A DNA stretch of 64,000 nt from Novosphingobium sp. ZN18A2 (GTDB taxonomy: Bacteria; Pseudomonadota; Alphaproteobacteria; Sphingomonadales; Sphingomonadaceae), in contig NZ_CP136651.1 of the NCBI RefSeq assembly GCF_036784765.1, positions 1,426,001-1,490,000 of the forward strand, written 5' to 3'. The notes beneath the pieces are model-generated. The model ran no database searches, was not told the origin of the DNA, and was given only the letters and a program-made list of their open reading frames with translations. The translations under genes were made by a program, and so were the position numbers. Shown one piece after another: positions 24,953-32,998 of the stretch (its first letter is position 1; each line of letters begins with the position of its first letter).

Positions 24953-25795
24953 TTATCGACTCACGGCTTCCAGCAGCGGGGACAGGTCGTCAAGCATTGC
25001 CGCCGGCCGGTCGCGTTCGGGAAGGTCCGCGTCGCTCGCCATGATTCCCGTCGCCATGCCGATGGAAAGCGCGCCCGCGGCATTCGCCATGCGCATTTCA
25101 AGCGCCGAATCGTCTCCCACCACCACGATGTCGGTTGCCGCCTTCGCGGGCAAGCCCATCACCGAAAGCGCGGTGTCGAGCGCGGTCCGGCTCGGCTTGC
25201 CCAGCACGCGGGGGCGCTTTCCGGTCAAGGCGGTCAGCATCTTGTTGATCGCGAAGGACGAGCCGATGCCCCGCCCCGTGGCGGTGGCGAAGAATGGCAC
25301 GTGGCTGGCGGTGACAAGGCGCGCGCCGGACCAGAGCGATTCGCATGCGGCTTCAAGGTCGGGAAAGGTGAACTCCCTGAACCAGCCGGTATAGACCGCT
25401 TCCACGCCGTTCGCTTTCGCACCCGGCGCGATCACGTCCAGCCCGGCCTCGACAAGCGGTGCCGCGCACCCGCTGTTGCCCAGCACGCGCACGCGCTCAA
25501 TCCCTGTGCGCGCCAGCCAGTTGGCGGCAGAGGACGACGGCGTAAGCATCTGGCGGTCGTCCACCGGGAAGCCGGCATTGCGCAGCGACGCGGCATAGTC
25601 CGCCGGTGGCTTGGCGGTGCCGTTGGTGAACACGACATACGGTGTCCCGCGCGTCTTCAGCCGGTCCAGCAGTTCGATCGCGTGGGGCAGTGCCTTGTGC
25701 CCGCCGCTGTCACGGTCGCCCAGCGCAATTGTGCCGTCCATGTCGAACACGAACCCGGCGGCATCGCGGACGCGATCTGCTACATCCGGCGTCAT
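24953..25795 (-). CDS. HAD-IIA (NagD-like) phosphatase
   Basis: A 280-residue haloacid-dehalogenase-superfamily phosphatase of the NagD/p-nitrophenylphosphatase type. Motif I is FDMDGTIALGD (nucleophile Asp18, acid/base Asp20), motif II VVFTNGTAKPP, motif III Lys in LGKPSRTALD, and motif IV VVGDDSALEM. It is the last gene of the UPF0261-biotin carboxylase operon, with its start overlapping the carboxyltransferase stop by 4 nt. In SYK-6 acetovanillone catabolism a phosphatase (AcvF) dephosphorylates the phosphorylated aryl ketone in the same operon as the carboxylase, so an equivalent role is inferred. Confidence 0.85.
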   Translation of the reverse strand: MTPDVADRVRDAAGFVFDMDGTIALGDRDSGGHKALPHAIELLDRLKTRGTPYVVFTNGTAKPPADYAASLRNAGFPVDDRQMLTPSSSAANWLARTGIERVRVLGNSGCAAPLVEAGLDVIAPGAKANGVEAVYTGWFREFTFPDLEAACESLWSGARLVTASHVPFFATATGRGIGSSFAINKMLTALTGKRPRVLGKPSRTALDTALSVMGLPAKAATDIVVVGDDSALEMRMANAAGALSIGMATGIMASDADLPERDRPAAMLDDLSPLLEAVSR

Positions 25796-27264
25796 GCGGC
25801 TGCTCCGGCGTGGAGCGCGATCCTCAGGCCCGGCCGCTCGATCACGACATCGCGCGCTTCCGGGCCGGCGGCGAGCTTGCGCAACAGCGAAAGGACCGGC
25901 GCGGCCTCCGGCGAATACGTCGCGCGGCTGCGCCCGGCGGAGAGCATCGCGTCGACCTGTTCGCCCGGCATGACCGCGCGCAGCAGAAATTCCTCATCGG
26001 GCATACGCGTTCCGAACTGGCGCTTGAGGTCGCCCAGTTCGGGGAAGGTGGGTTCGTCTTCCAGTTCGCGGGCGCGGGGCCGGTCCATGATCGTATCGAG
26101 GATACGCGTGTCCACCGGCGACGTGGGCTTGCCGAACTTGCCCATCACATAACGGATCACCTGATCGGACACTTGCGCATAGCGTTTCGTGCCGATCACG
26201 TTGAACAGGGCCTGGCTCATGACCATTTGCGGGAAGGGCGTGACCATGATCGGATAGCCCAGTTCGGCACGCACCTGCTCGGTTTCCGCGATCACCGCGC
26301 CCAGCCGGTCGCCAAGGCCCAGTTCCTCCAACTGACGCTTCGTTGTGGTCATCACCCCGCCCGCGATCTGGTGCCGCAGGAAGCTGCCGTCGAAGTTCTG
26401 CGGCGTGCCCGGCGGCAGCCCTTCCGCCGCTGCGAGGCGCGACCAATAAGAGGTCAGCTTCGCCAGTGCATCGCGGTCGATATCGACCGTGTGGCCCGCT
26501 TCCTCAAGATTGGCGAGCATCCGGTTGGCCTCGGGCAACGAAGACCCGTCACCACCGGGCCCAACGCCGACATGGATCGCGGAAACGCCCAGTTTCGCCG
26601 CTTCGAGGCTGGAGAGCATTCCCTGGCCGATAGTGGTGTGCGCATGGATTTCCAGCGGGCGGTTTCCGATTGCCGCCTTCACTGCCGGGGCCAGCGTGCG
26701 CACGCGATCGACCGAGAGCAGGCCCGAAGGATCCTTGATGTAAAACAGGTCCACGTCCTTGCTCTGCCCTACGGCGCGCGCGAAATTCGCGTAGAATTCG
26801 TCGGTGTGGAACTCGCTGAGAGTGAAGGTCAGCGCGCACATCACTTCGGCGCTGCCTTCTTCCTTCACCAGCCGCGCCGCATCGATCACCGCGGGCACTT
26901 CGTGCATCGGGTCAAGCAGTACGAAACGGCCGATGCCATTCAGTTGCAGATGGCGATAGACCAGCCGCATGAATTCCGGGTCGGCCTGCTGCCAGGCGAT
27001 GAAGCGCAAGCCGGTGGTGATGAACTGCAACGGCGTGGTCGGCGTCGCGGCGTGCATGCGCCGGATGCGTTCCCACGGGTCGTTCTGGAAATAGCGAACC
27101 GCCACCGCCATGTGGCTGGACGAGGTGAAATCCACCGCGCGGAATCCGCAGGCTTCGGTCAGTGCGGCGGCTTGCAGCATGTGCGCGGTGTTGAGGCCGG
27201 TGGCGCCCCACAGGCTCTGGTTGCCGTCGCGCATGGTGACATCGACGAGTTTCAGTGCGGTCAT
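25792..27264 (-). CDS. Carboxyltransferase subunit (pyruvate carboxylase B/OadA-like) of a biotin-dependent carboxylase
   Basis: A 490-residue HMGL-like TIM barrel followed by the PYC/OADA conserved domain. The N-terminus LVDVTMRDGNQSLWGAT matches the metal- and substrate-binding strand; the canonical pyruvate enzymes have RDAHQSL, so the acceptor pocket differs. IHAHTTIGQG supplies the metal-binding His pair. There is no biotinyl domain in the chain; that is a separate gene here. It overlaps both neighbours by 4 nt. The acceptor may be an aryl methyl ketone rather than pyruvate, inferred from the gene set. Confidence 0.85.
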   Translation of the reverse strand: MTALKLVDVTMRDGNQSLWGATGLNTAHMLQAAALTEACGFRAVDFTSSSHMAVAVRYFQNDPWERIRRMHAATPTTPLQFITTGLRFIAWQQADPEFMRLVYRHLQLNGIGRFVLLDPMHEVPAVIDAARLVKEEGSAEVMCALTFTLSEFHTDEFYANFARAVGQSKDVDLFYIKDPSGLLSVDRVRTLAPAVKAAIGNRPLEIHAHTTIGQGMLSSLEAAKLGVSAIHVGVGPGGDGSSLPEANRMLANLEEAGHTVDIDRDALAKLTSYWSRLAAAEGLPPGTPQNFDGSFLRHQIAGGVMTTTKRQLEELGLGDRLGAVIAETEQVRAELGYPIMVTPFPQMVMSQALFNVIGTKRYAQVSDQVIRYVMGKFGKPTSPVDTRILDTIMDRPRARELEDEPTFPELGDLKRQFGTRMPDEEFLLRAVMPGEQVDAMLSAGRSRATYSPEAAPVLSLLRKLAAGPEARDVVIERPGLRIALHAGAAA

Positions 27265-28598
27265 TTCGCAAGCCCTTGAAGGAAGGCGGTGTCCACTCCG
27301 CCCGCGACGAAGCGCGGGTCGGCCACGATGCGGCGGTGAAGCGGGGCGGTTGTCGGCATCCCGTCGATGCGGATCGACGCGAGCGCCGCAGACAGGCGCG
27401 CAACGGCTTCCTCGCGCGTCGAACCGTGGACGATCAGCTTGCCCATCAGCGAATCGTAGAACGGCGGAATTTCGCCGTCATCGGCGATGTGCGTGTCCAC
27501 GCGCACGCCCGGTCCGGCCGGCCATGCCGCGCCGGCAACACGGCCCGGCGCGGGGCGGAAATCATGCTCCGGGTCTTCGGCGTTGATGCGCACTTCTATG
27601 GCGTGGCCAAAGGGGCGCACCATCGCCTGCGTCAGGCCAAGCGGCTTGCCGCCCGCCACCAGCAACTGCTGTTCGACAAGATCGACCCCGGTAATCGCTT
27701 CGGTCACCGGATGCTCCACCTGGATGCGCGCGTTGAGTTCAAGGAAGTAGAACGAGAAATCCGCCGCATCGACCAGGAACTCGGCGGTCCCCGCGCCGCG
27801 ATATTGCAAATGCCGCGCGAGTTTTACGGCTGCATTTTCAATGCTTTCCCGCGCAGCATCGGGAATGGCGGGAGCGGGCGCTTCCTCGACCAGTTTCTGG
27901 AAGCGGCGCTGGATTGAACAGTCGCGCGTGCCAAGGTGGATGGCACTGGTGCCGTCGCCCAGGATCTGCACTTCGACATGGCGGCCCTTGCCGACAAAGC
28001 GTTCGACATAGACCGCGCCGTTGCCGAACGCGGCCTGCGCTTCGGCCTGCGCCATGTCCAGCGCGGCATCGAGGTCTTCCTTGCGATCGACCCGGCGCAT
28101 GCCTTTGCCGCCGCCGCCCGCCACGGCCTTCAGCAGCAGCGGATAGCCCGTTTCTGCGGCGCGGGCGTGGACGGCCTCTCGCGTGGCGGCCTCTCCGCCG
28201 GGAAGGACCGGCAGCCCGGCCTCCACCGCGATGCGCCGCGCGGCGAGTTTGTCTCCCATCGATTCCAGCGTGGCGACGTCGGGACCGGCAAGCACGATGC
28301 CTGCTGCTTTCAACGCGCGCGCGAATTCGGCATTTTCCGAAAGAAAGCCATATCCGGGATGCACCGCGTCGCAGTTTGCTTCCCGCGCCGCCGCTACGAC
28401 CTTTTCGATGACGAGATAGCTTTGCGAGGAAGGCGCGGGGCCAAGCAGCACGGTCTCGTCCGCCTCGCGCGCGGGCAGCGATGCCTTGTCCGCTTCCGAA
28501 ACGCCCAGGACAGTTGTGATCCCCATGCGGCTCGCGGTTCGGATCACGCGCCGCGCGATCTCGCCGCGATTGGCAATGAACAGGCGTTTGATCGTCAT
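27261..28598 (-). CDS. Biotin carboxylase subunit
   Basis: A 445-residue AccC-type ATP-grasp enzyme that carboxylates biotin with bicarbonate and ATP. Motifs: LFIANRGEIARRVIRTA at the N-terminus, VHPGYGFLSENAEFA, the glycine-rich ATP loop KAVAGGGGKGMRRV, RDCSIQRRFQKLVEEAPAP and ELNARIQVEHPVTE. ATG 28598 is chosen because it overlaps the biotin-carrier stop (ATGA); longer in-frame extensions run back into that gene. It is coupled to BCCP upstream and the carboxyltransferase downstream. The housekeeping AccBC pair is normally without a PYC-type carboxyltransferase, so this is a specialised carboxylase. Confidence 0.93.
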   Translation of the reverse strand: MTIKRLFIANRGEIARRVIRTASRMGITTVLGVSEADKASLPAREADETVLLGPAPSSQSYLVIEKVVAAAREANCDAVHPGYGFLSENAEFARALKAAGIVLAGPDVATLESMGDKLAARRIAVEAGLPVLPGGEAATREAVHARAAETGYPLLLKAVAGGGGKGMRRVDRKEDLDAALDMAQAEAQAAFGNGAVYVERFVGKGRHVEVQILGDGTSAIHLGTRDCSIQRRFQKLVEEAPAPAIPDAARESIENAAVKLARHLQYRGAGTAEFLVDAADFSFYFLELNARIQVEHPVTEAITGVDLVEQQLLVAGGKPLGLTQAMVRPFGHAIEVRINAEDPEHDFRPAPGRVAGAAWPAGPGVRVDTHIADDGEIPPFYDSLMGKLIVHGSTREEAVARLSAALASIRIDGMPTTAPLHRRIVADPRFVAGGVDTAFLQGLAK

Positions 28599-29047
28599 GA
28601 TATGCGGATCAGCGACTGGCCCTTGGCGACCATCGTGGCATTGGGCACCAGCACATCGGCCACGGTGCCTTCGCGCCCGGCGTGGACCGGGTTCATCAGC
28701 TTCATCGTCTCGACAATGCCAACCACGGTTTCGGGGCCGACCGTGTCTCCCACTGTCACGAAGGGCGGAGCGCCGGGCGAGGGCGCGTGATAGAACGTGC
28801 CGGGCAAGGGCGCGCCGATGCAGTCCGGATCGGTCTCCACTTCGGCCGCGTCTTCCGCGTTGGCGGATTGCGCGGTTCCGGCCCATTGCCATTCCTGCGT
28901 CATGCCGCCGTCCTCGCCATCGCCTTTCGCGACGCGCAGGCGGAAGCGGCTCGTGGCGATGTCCACTTCGCGGTAGCCGGATTTTTCCAGGATCTCCGCG
29001 ATTTCGGCCACGTCTTCGGCGGTCAGGGGGATTTCGTTTTCGCTCAT
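28595..29047 (-). CDS. Biotin carboxyl carrier protein
   Basis: A 150-residue AccB-like carrier. The N-terminal half has a short helix (AEDVAEIAEILEKSGYREVDI) and an acidic linker. The C-terminal biotinyl domain contains ETMKLMNPV, with Lys116 the biotin acceptor (EMKM-type motif with T in place of A/E). It passes carboxybiotin between the biotin carboxylase and carboxyltransferase encoded by the next two genes. It starts only 4 nt after the UPF0261 stop and overlaps the biotin carboxylase start by 4 nt. Confidence 0.92.
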   Translation of the reverse strand: MSENEIPLTAEDVAEIAEILEKSGYREVDIATSRFRLRVAKGDGEDGGMTQEWQWAGTAQSANAEDAAEVETDPDCIGAPLPGTFYHAPSPGAPPFVTVGDTVGPETVVGIVETMKLMNPVHAGREGTVADVLVPNATMVAKGQSLIRIS

Positions 29048-29051
29048 GGTA

Positions 29052-30263
29052 TCAGGCCAGCATCTCGCGCGCGGCGGCGATCACGGCGTCGGAGAACGCC
29101 TCGTCATTGAAATGGGAATCGACCGTCTCGACAGCGGCGTTCGCGGGGATCGTCTGCTTCAGATAGTCCGCAAAGGGACGGGGCAGGGTGGTGTCCTGGA
29201 TATGGCCGGTTGGGCTGTCGTGGCTGGAAAATCCGCCCAGCGGGGTCATCACCTTCACCGGCCCCGTTGCTTGCGCGACCATGCCCGCCATGTGGTCCGC
29301 AAGGCGCTTCAGGTCGTCAAGATCGGTGCGAACGGCCGTGAGTTGCGGGTTGTGTTCGTGATAGCGCTTGCCGGGGAACTGCGCCTTGGCGGCGTCTATC
29401 GGGCCGGCGATGATGAAATCCGCGTTGCCGGGCGCCAGGATCGTCGGAATCCCGCGTTTCAGGCCGGCAAGGCCGCGTTCCGGCCCTGCGTTGGCAAGGC
29501 CGCCGTGGATGTGGTCCATCACTTCGGTCATCGACAGGTCTAACACCAGCGCCACGTCCTTGTCCGCCGCCAGCCCGTCCAGCGTCGGCCCACCCGCGCC
29601 GGATGAATGGAACACCATGACTTCGCAGCCGTCTTCCTCCAGCGCCTGCCGGATGCGCTTCACGCTTGCCTCGGTGGTGCCGAGCGTGGTGATGAGGACA
29701 AGCGGCTTTTCCGCGTGCTCTTCGCGGCCATAGCCCTTGGCCATCCCGGCAACCGCGTTGGCGGCGTTGCGGAACACGTCGCGGCTGATGGTGTTGAGGC
29801 CGGAGATGTCGGTCACCGCGTTCATCATCGCGATGTCCTTCACGCCCATGTAGGGCGCGGTGAATCCCGAAGCCATCGTGGAGACGATCAGCTTGGGCAG
29901 GCCATAGGGAAAGCTCTGCATCAACGCACCGGCAAGCGCGGAGCCCATCGATCCGCCGATGGCCAGTATGCCACTGACCGGGTCTTTCGCGTCCCACGCA
30001 TGGGCGGCGGCAATCGCGCCCCGGATCATCGCGTCCTGGCATTTGCCTTCGTGGCCCAGCGCGCGGACCTCGCTTATGGTCATCCCCGCGGCCTGCGCCA
30101 CGTCTTCCGGCGAAATCTCTGCGCCGCCCAGCGTGCGGCGGATACTGGGATCGAGGTGGACCACCCTTACGCCGGCCTGCTCCAGCACTTGGCGGGCGTA
30201 TCGCGCCTCTTCTTCCTTGGTGTCCTGCGTCACGACCAGCATGACGCTTGGCATCTCGTTCAT
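29052..30263 (-). CDS. UPF0261 / Tm-1-like ATP-binding protein
   Basis: A 403-residue UPF0261 protein. The N-terminal domain MLVVTQDTKEEEARYARQVLEQAG is typical of this family. GILAIGGSMGSALAGALMQSFPYG and KLIVSTMASG form a Rossmann-like core related to the ATP-binding domain of the plant Tm-1 resistance protein. The biochemical role is unknown. Here it heads an operon for a biotin-dependent carboxylase and a phosphatase. SYK-6-type pathways need an aryl phosphorylation step at that point, so an ATP- or phosphate-handling function is an attractive inference. ATG 30263 is used with GAGAGGA upstream; extension further upstream would run across the IclR-gene promoter. Confidence 0.85.
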   Translation of the reverse strand: MNEMPSVMLVVTQDTKEEEARYARQVLEQAGVRVVHLDPSIRRTLGGAEISPEDVAQAAGMTISEVRALGHEGKCQDAMIRGAIAAAHAWDAKDPVSGILAIGGSMGSALAGALMQSFPYGLPKLIVSTMASGFTAPYMGVKDIAMMNAVTDISGLNTISRDVFRNAANAVAGMAKGYGREEHAEKPLVLITTLGTTEASVKRIRQALEEDGCEVMVFHSSGAGGPTLDGLAADKDVALVLDLSMTEVMDHIHGGLANAGPERGLAGLKRGIPTILAPGNADFIIAGPIDAAKAQFPGKRYHEHNPQLTAVRTDLDDLKRLADHMAGMVAQATGPVKVMTPLGGFSSHDSPTGHIQDTTLPRPFADYLKQTIPANAAVETVDSHFNDEAFSDAVIAAAREMLA

Positions 30264-30328
30264 CGTTTTTCCTCTCCGGCCCCAAGGCTGCGACAACGCG
30301 GTTGACTTTGCACCCGGCTTTCGCCGAT

Positions 30329-30353
30329 CCTCGTTCCACAAGGTGAAACGAGG
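30329..30353. promoter_or_regulatory. IclR-type palindrome at the UPF0261/IclR divergent promoter
   Basis: CCTCGTT (30329-30335) and AACGAGG (30347-30353) form perfect 7-bp arms around an inner TTC-N8-GAA core (TTCCACAAGGTGAA at 30334-30347). It ends at the base before the IclR start codon, so binding would block IclR expression and lies close to the divergent operon start. The half GGTGAA recurs upstream of the dehydrogenase gene (31185-31198). Confidence 0.65.
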
Positions 30354-31154
30354 ATGCTGGACCGCAAAGTAAAGACCGTTCGCGCGCTTGAGCGTGGGCT
30401 GGACGTGTTGCTGGAAGTGCAGGCGCGGCGGGCTGTAAGCCTGCATGAACTGCACCAGGCGACAGGTCTGCCCAAGGCGACCCTGCTGCGTATGCTGATG
30501 ACGCTGGGGCGAAAGGGACTCGTCTGGCAGCGGCTGGCCGACGGTGCCTATCTTCCGCACGTGGAGGAATTGGTGCGCACGGCCAACGCCACGGTCGAAC
30601 AGATCGCAGAGGTGGCCTCGCCGCACATGAAGGCGCTCAGCGAAAAGGCTGCCTGGCCGTCCGTCCTCGCGGTGCCGCGGCTCGATCACATGGAGATCAT
30701 AGAGACCAACAGCCCGCTTTTCCGGCTCGATGCGGCAACGCTCGGCCCGGTGGGGGTGAAGCTTTCCTATATCCACACCGCCACGGGCCGCGCCTATCTC
30801 TCCGCGTGCGATCCGGCAGAGCGCGACGCGATTATCGCCCGGTTGCGGCCCGCCGATGCGACGGACGCGAGCGAAGCGGAACTGCGCGCGATCATCGATC
30901 AGGCGCGCGAACGCGGCTATTCGGTGCGCGAGCCGGTGCATCCGTGGCCGGACCGTTCACGCCAGCTGGTGCTGCGCGACGGGCGCCGGTCCATGGGAGT
31001 CGCCATTCTCCAGCGCGGCGCGCCGGTGGCGACCATCAATGTAACCTGGCCGGGGAAGCGGGCGACGGACGAGCAGGTCGTGCAACGCCACCTTGCCGCC
31101 TTGCGCGCCACGGCCGAGGCGATCGGTTCCGACCTTAGCGGGCTTGTGGAATAG
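30354..31154 (+). CDS. IclR-family transcriptional regulator
   Basis: A 266-residue IclR regulator. The N-terminal winged helix (VSLHELHQATGLPKATLLRMLMTLGRKGL) precedes an effector domain with IHTATGRAYLSACDPAER and GYSVREPVHPW. It is divergent from the UPF0261-carboxylase operon, with a palindrome between them that abuts its own ATG. A related site stands before the next rightward gene at 31185-31198. It therefore probably controls both the carboxylase operon and the dehydrogenase/VOC/MFS genes. The inducer may be an aromatic ketone or its product. Confidence 0.87.
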   Translation: MLDRKVKTVRALERGLDVLLEVQARRAVSLHELHQATGLPKATLLRMLMTLGRKGLVWQRLADGAYLPHVEELVRTANATVEQIAEVASPHMKALSEKAAWPSVLAVPRLDHMEIIETNSPLFRLDAATLGPVGVKLSYIHTATGRAYLSACDPAERDAIIARLRPADATDASEAELRAIIDQARERGYSVREPVHPWPDRSRQLVLRDGRRSMGVAILQRGAPVATINVTWPGKRATDEQVVQRHLAALRATAEAIGSDLSGLVE

Positions 31155-31184
31155 GCATTGCCACCTCTTCGTCCTTGCGAACGA

Positions 31185-31198
31185 TTCATATTGGTGAA
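31185..31198 (+). promoter_or_regulatory. Second IclR-type site upstream of the dehydrogenase gene
   Basis: TTCATATTGGTGAA shares the TTC-N8-GAA spacing and the GGTGAA half with the palindrome at 30334-30347. A further GGTGAAAC occurs at 31209-31216. It lies 83 bp before the dehydrogenase start, consistent with control by the adjacent IclR. Confidence 0.5.
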
Positions 31199-31280
31199 AA
31201 TTGCGTCAGGTGAAACTGGCTGCACAGGAGCGTTGGGGCTTTTGCGTCCATCGGCGATGGTGCGGGCGGGAGAAGACGGC

Positions 31281-32294
31281 ATGAAGCAGTGGCTGGTCCG
31301 CAAGGGCGCGACCTCACTTGATGGCCTGCACATGGTCGAGGCGCAACGGCCCGAACCGGGTCCGGGCGAGGTGCTGGTGCAGGTGCGCGCCTGCTCTCTC
31401 AACTTCCGCGACCAGATCATCCCGCTCGGAAAATACATGGGCGGCGCTGTCGATCGCGACCAGGTGCCGCTGTCCGACGGCGCGGGGGAAATCGTGGCGT
31501 TGGGCAAGGACGTGGATGACCTTGCGGTGGGCGATCGCGTGGCCGGCACATTTTTCCAGAACTGGACGGATGGCCCGCCCAATCCGCAGGCTGGACCGGC
31601 GCTGGGCGCGCCGCCCGCGACCGGCATGCTGCAGGAATACGTTGCGCTTCCCGCGAACGGCGTCGTGAAACTCGCGGAAAGCCTGGGGTTTGACGAAGCG
31701 GCTTGCCTGCCCTGTGCGGGCGTCACCGCCTGGAACGCGCTGATGGAAGGCCCGCGTCCGCTGAAGGCGGGCGAGAGCGTGCTGGTGCTGGGTACCGGCG
31801 GCGTCTCGCTGCTGGCCTTGCAGATCGCCAAGGCGGCTGGGGCGAGGGTGATCGCAACGTCCTCGTCCGACGAAAAGCTCGAACGGGTTCGGGAAATGGG
31901 CGCGGACGAGACGATCAATTACCGCTCGACCCCGGAATGGGGTGCGGCGGCAGCGAAGCTTGCGGGCGGCGGGATCGACCACGTGGTCGAGGTCGGCGGT
32001 GCGGGCACGCTGGCGCAGTCGATCGAGGCGGTCGGCTTCAATGGCGAGATCGCGCTGATCGGCGTGCTCACGCGTGAGGGTGACACCAGTCCGCACGGGC
32101 TGATGTTCAAGGGTGCTTCGATCCGCGGCATTTTCGTCGGCTCGAAAGGCATGGCCGAGCGACTGAATGCTTTCGTTGACGCGCACGGCATCAAGCCGGT
32201 GGTCGACCGCGCGTTCCCCATCGAAGATGCGCGGGCCGCGTGGGACTATCAGGCATCGCCGGCGCTATTCGGCAAGGTCGTTATCACGACATGA
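31281..32294 (+). CDS. MDR-family NAD(P)-dependent alcohol dehydrogenase
   Basis: A 337-residue medium-chain dehydrogenase. The GroES-like domain has PGPGEVLVQVRACSLNFRDQ, and the Rossmann domain has VLVLGTGGVSLLALQIAKAAGARV. The zinc-binding cysteines of classical alcohol dehydrogenases are absent (NFRDQ replaces C-x-x-D), so it belongs with quinone-oxidoreductase-like members. ATG 31281 is used with GGGAGAAG about 6 nt upstream; the longer frame to 31158 would cross the IclR-like site. It probably heads a transcription unit with the VOC, MFS and AraC genes. The substrate is unknown. Confidence 0.83.
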   Translation: MKQWLVRKGATSLDGLHMVEAQRPEPGPGEVLVQVRACSLNFRDQIIPLGKYMGGAVDRDQVPLSDGAGEIVALGKDVDDLAVGDRVAGTFFQNWTDGPPNPQAGPALGAPPATGMLQEYVALPANGVVKLAESLGFDEAACLPCAGVTAWNALMEGPRPLKAGESVLVLGTGGVSLLALQIAKAAGARVIATSSSDEKLERVREMGADETINYRSTPEWGAAAAKLAGGGIDHVVEVGGAGTLAQSIEAVGFNGEIALIGVLTREGDTSPHGLMFKGASIRGIFVGSKGMAERLNAFVDAHGIKPVVDRAFPIEDARAAWDYQASPALFGKVVITT

Positions 32295-32412
32295 CCGACC
32301 GGACAGGCTTCGCGCCGCGGACCGCACCGGTCCGCCGGCCTTCGACACCGTCGAAGGTTTTGTATTTGTTGCATACTATTGCGCTTTGCGCTGCGAAAGG
32401 ATGGAGGGCTGG

Positions 32413-32958
32413 ATGACGGATCGGCTGGGCTTCGGTCAACCGTTCGGCGGCGTGATGCAGACCGCTTTCGTGGTGGAGGACATCCGCGCCTCGATCGATC
32501 ATTTCATCCGCGATTGCGCCGCGGGTCCGTTCTTCCTGCTCGATCATTTTCTTGGCCCCGGGCAGGTCTATCGCGGTCAGCCCAGCACGGCCGATGTGAC
32601 CATCGCGATGGGATTTGCGGGGCACATGCAGATAGAGCTGATCCAGCCGCTGGACGATAATCCGTCCGTCTATCGCGAGACGGTGGCAAAGCGGGGATAC
32701 GACTTTCACCATTTCGGCATCGCCTGTCGCGACGTGGACGCGGAAATGCCCGCTTATCTCGATCGCGGATACGAACTCGCGTTTCGCGCGCAAGTGCCCA
32801 CGGGCGGGGCGGTCGCCTATCTGGAACAGCCGGGTAATCCGGCGCCCGGTTTCCTGGAACTGATCCCGGCGACACCCGGCATGGACGAACATTTCACCCG
32901 CTTCTGGGAAGCCTCTTGCGGGTGGGACGGAAGCGATCCTGTACGGCCGTTTCTATAG
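32413..32958 (+). CDS. VOC (glyoxalase-fold) protein
   Basis: A 181-residue vicinal-oxygen-chelate protein of the Glyoxalase_4 type, with MQTAFVVEDIRASIDHFIRD, MQIELIQPLDDNPSVYRE, FHHFGIACRDVDAEMPAYLDRG and FLELIP. These give a metal-binding pattern of His/Glu on paired beta-alpha-beta-beta-beta units. Relatives include epimerases, dioxygenases and isomerases; the reaction here is not known. ATG 32413 is preferred because GGAGGG (32403-32408) sits upstream; ATG 32401 is in frame. The MFS transporter gene follows 40 bp downstream. Confidence 0.78.
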   Translation: MTDRLGFGQPFGGVMQTAFVVEDIRASIDHFIRDCAAGPFFLLDHFLGPGQVYRGQPSTADVTIAMGFAGHMQIELIQPLDDNPSVYRETVAKRGYDFHHFGIACRDVDAEMPAYLDRGYELAFRAQVPTGGAVAYLEQPGNPAPGFLELIPATPGMDEHFTRFWEASCGWDGSDPVRPFL

Positions 32959-32998
32959 GCAGCCGCGCAACAAACAAACGAGGGGAGGGCAAGGCCAG

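Noticed and set aside
25792..29047. Housekeeping acetyl-CoA carboxylase accBC
   Set aside because: A PYC/OadA-type carboxyltransferase, HAD phosphatase and UPF0261 gene are translationally coupled to it, which is not the housekeeping arrangement.
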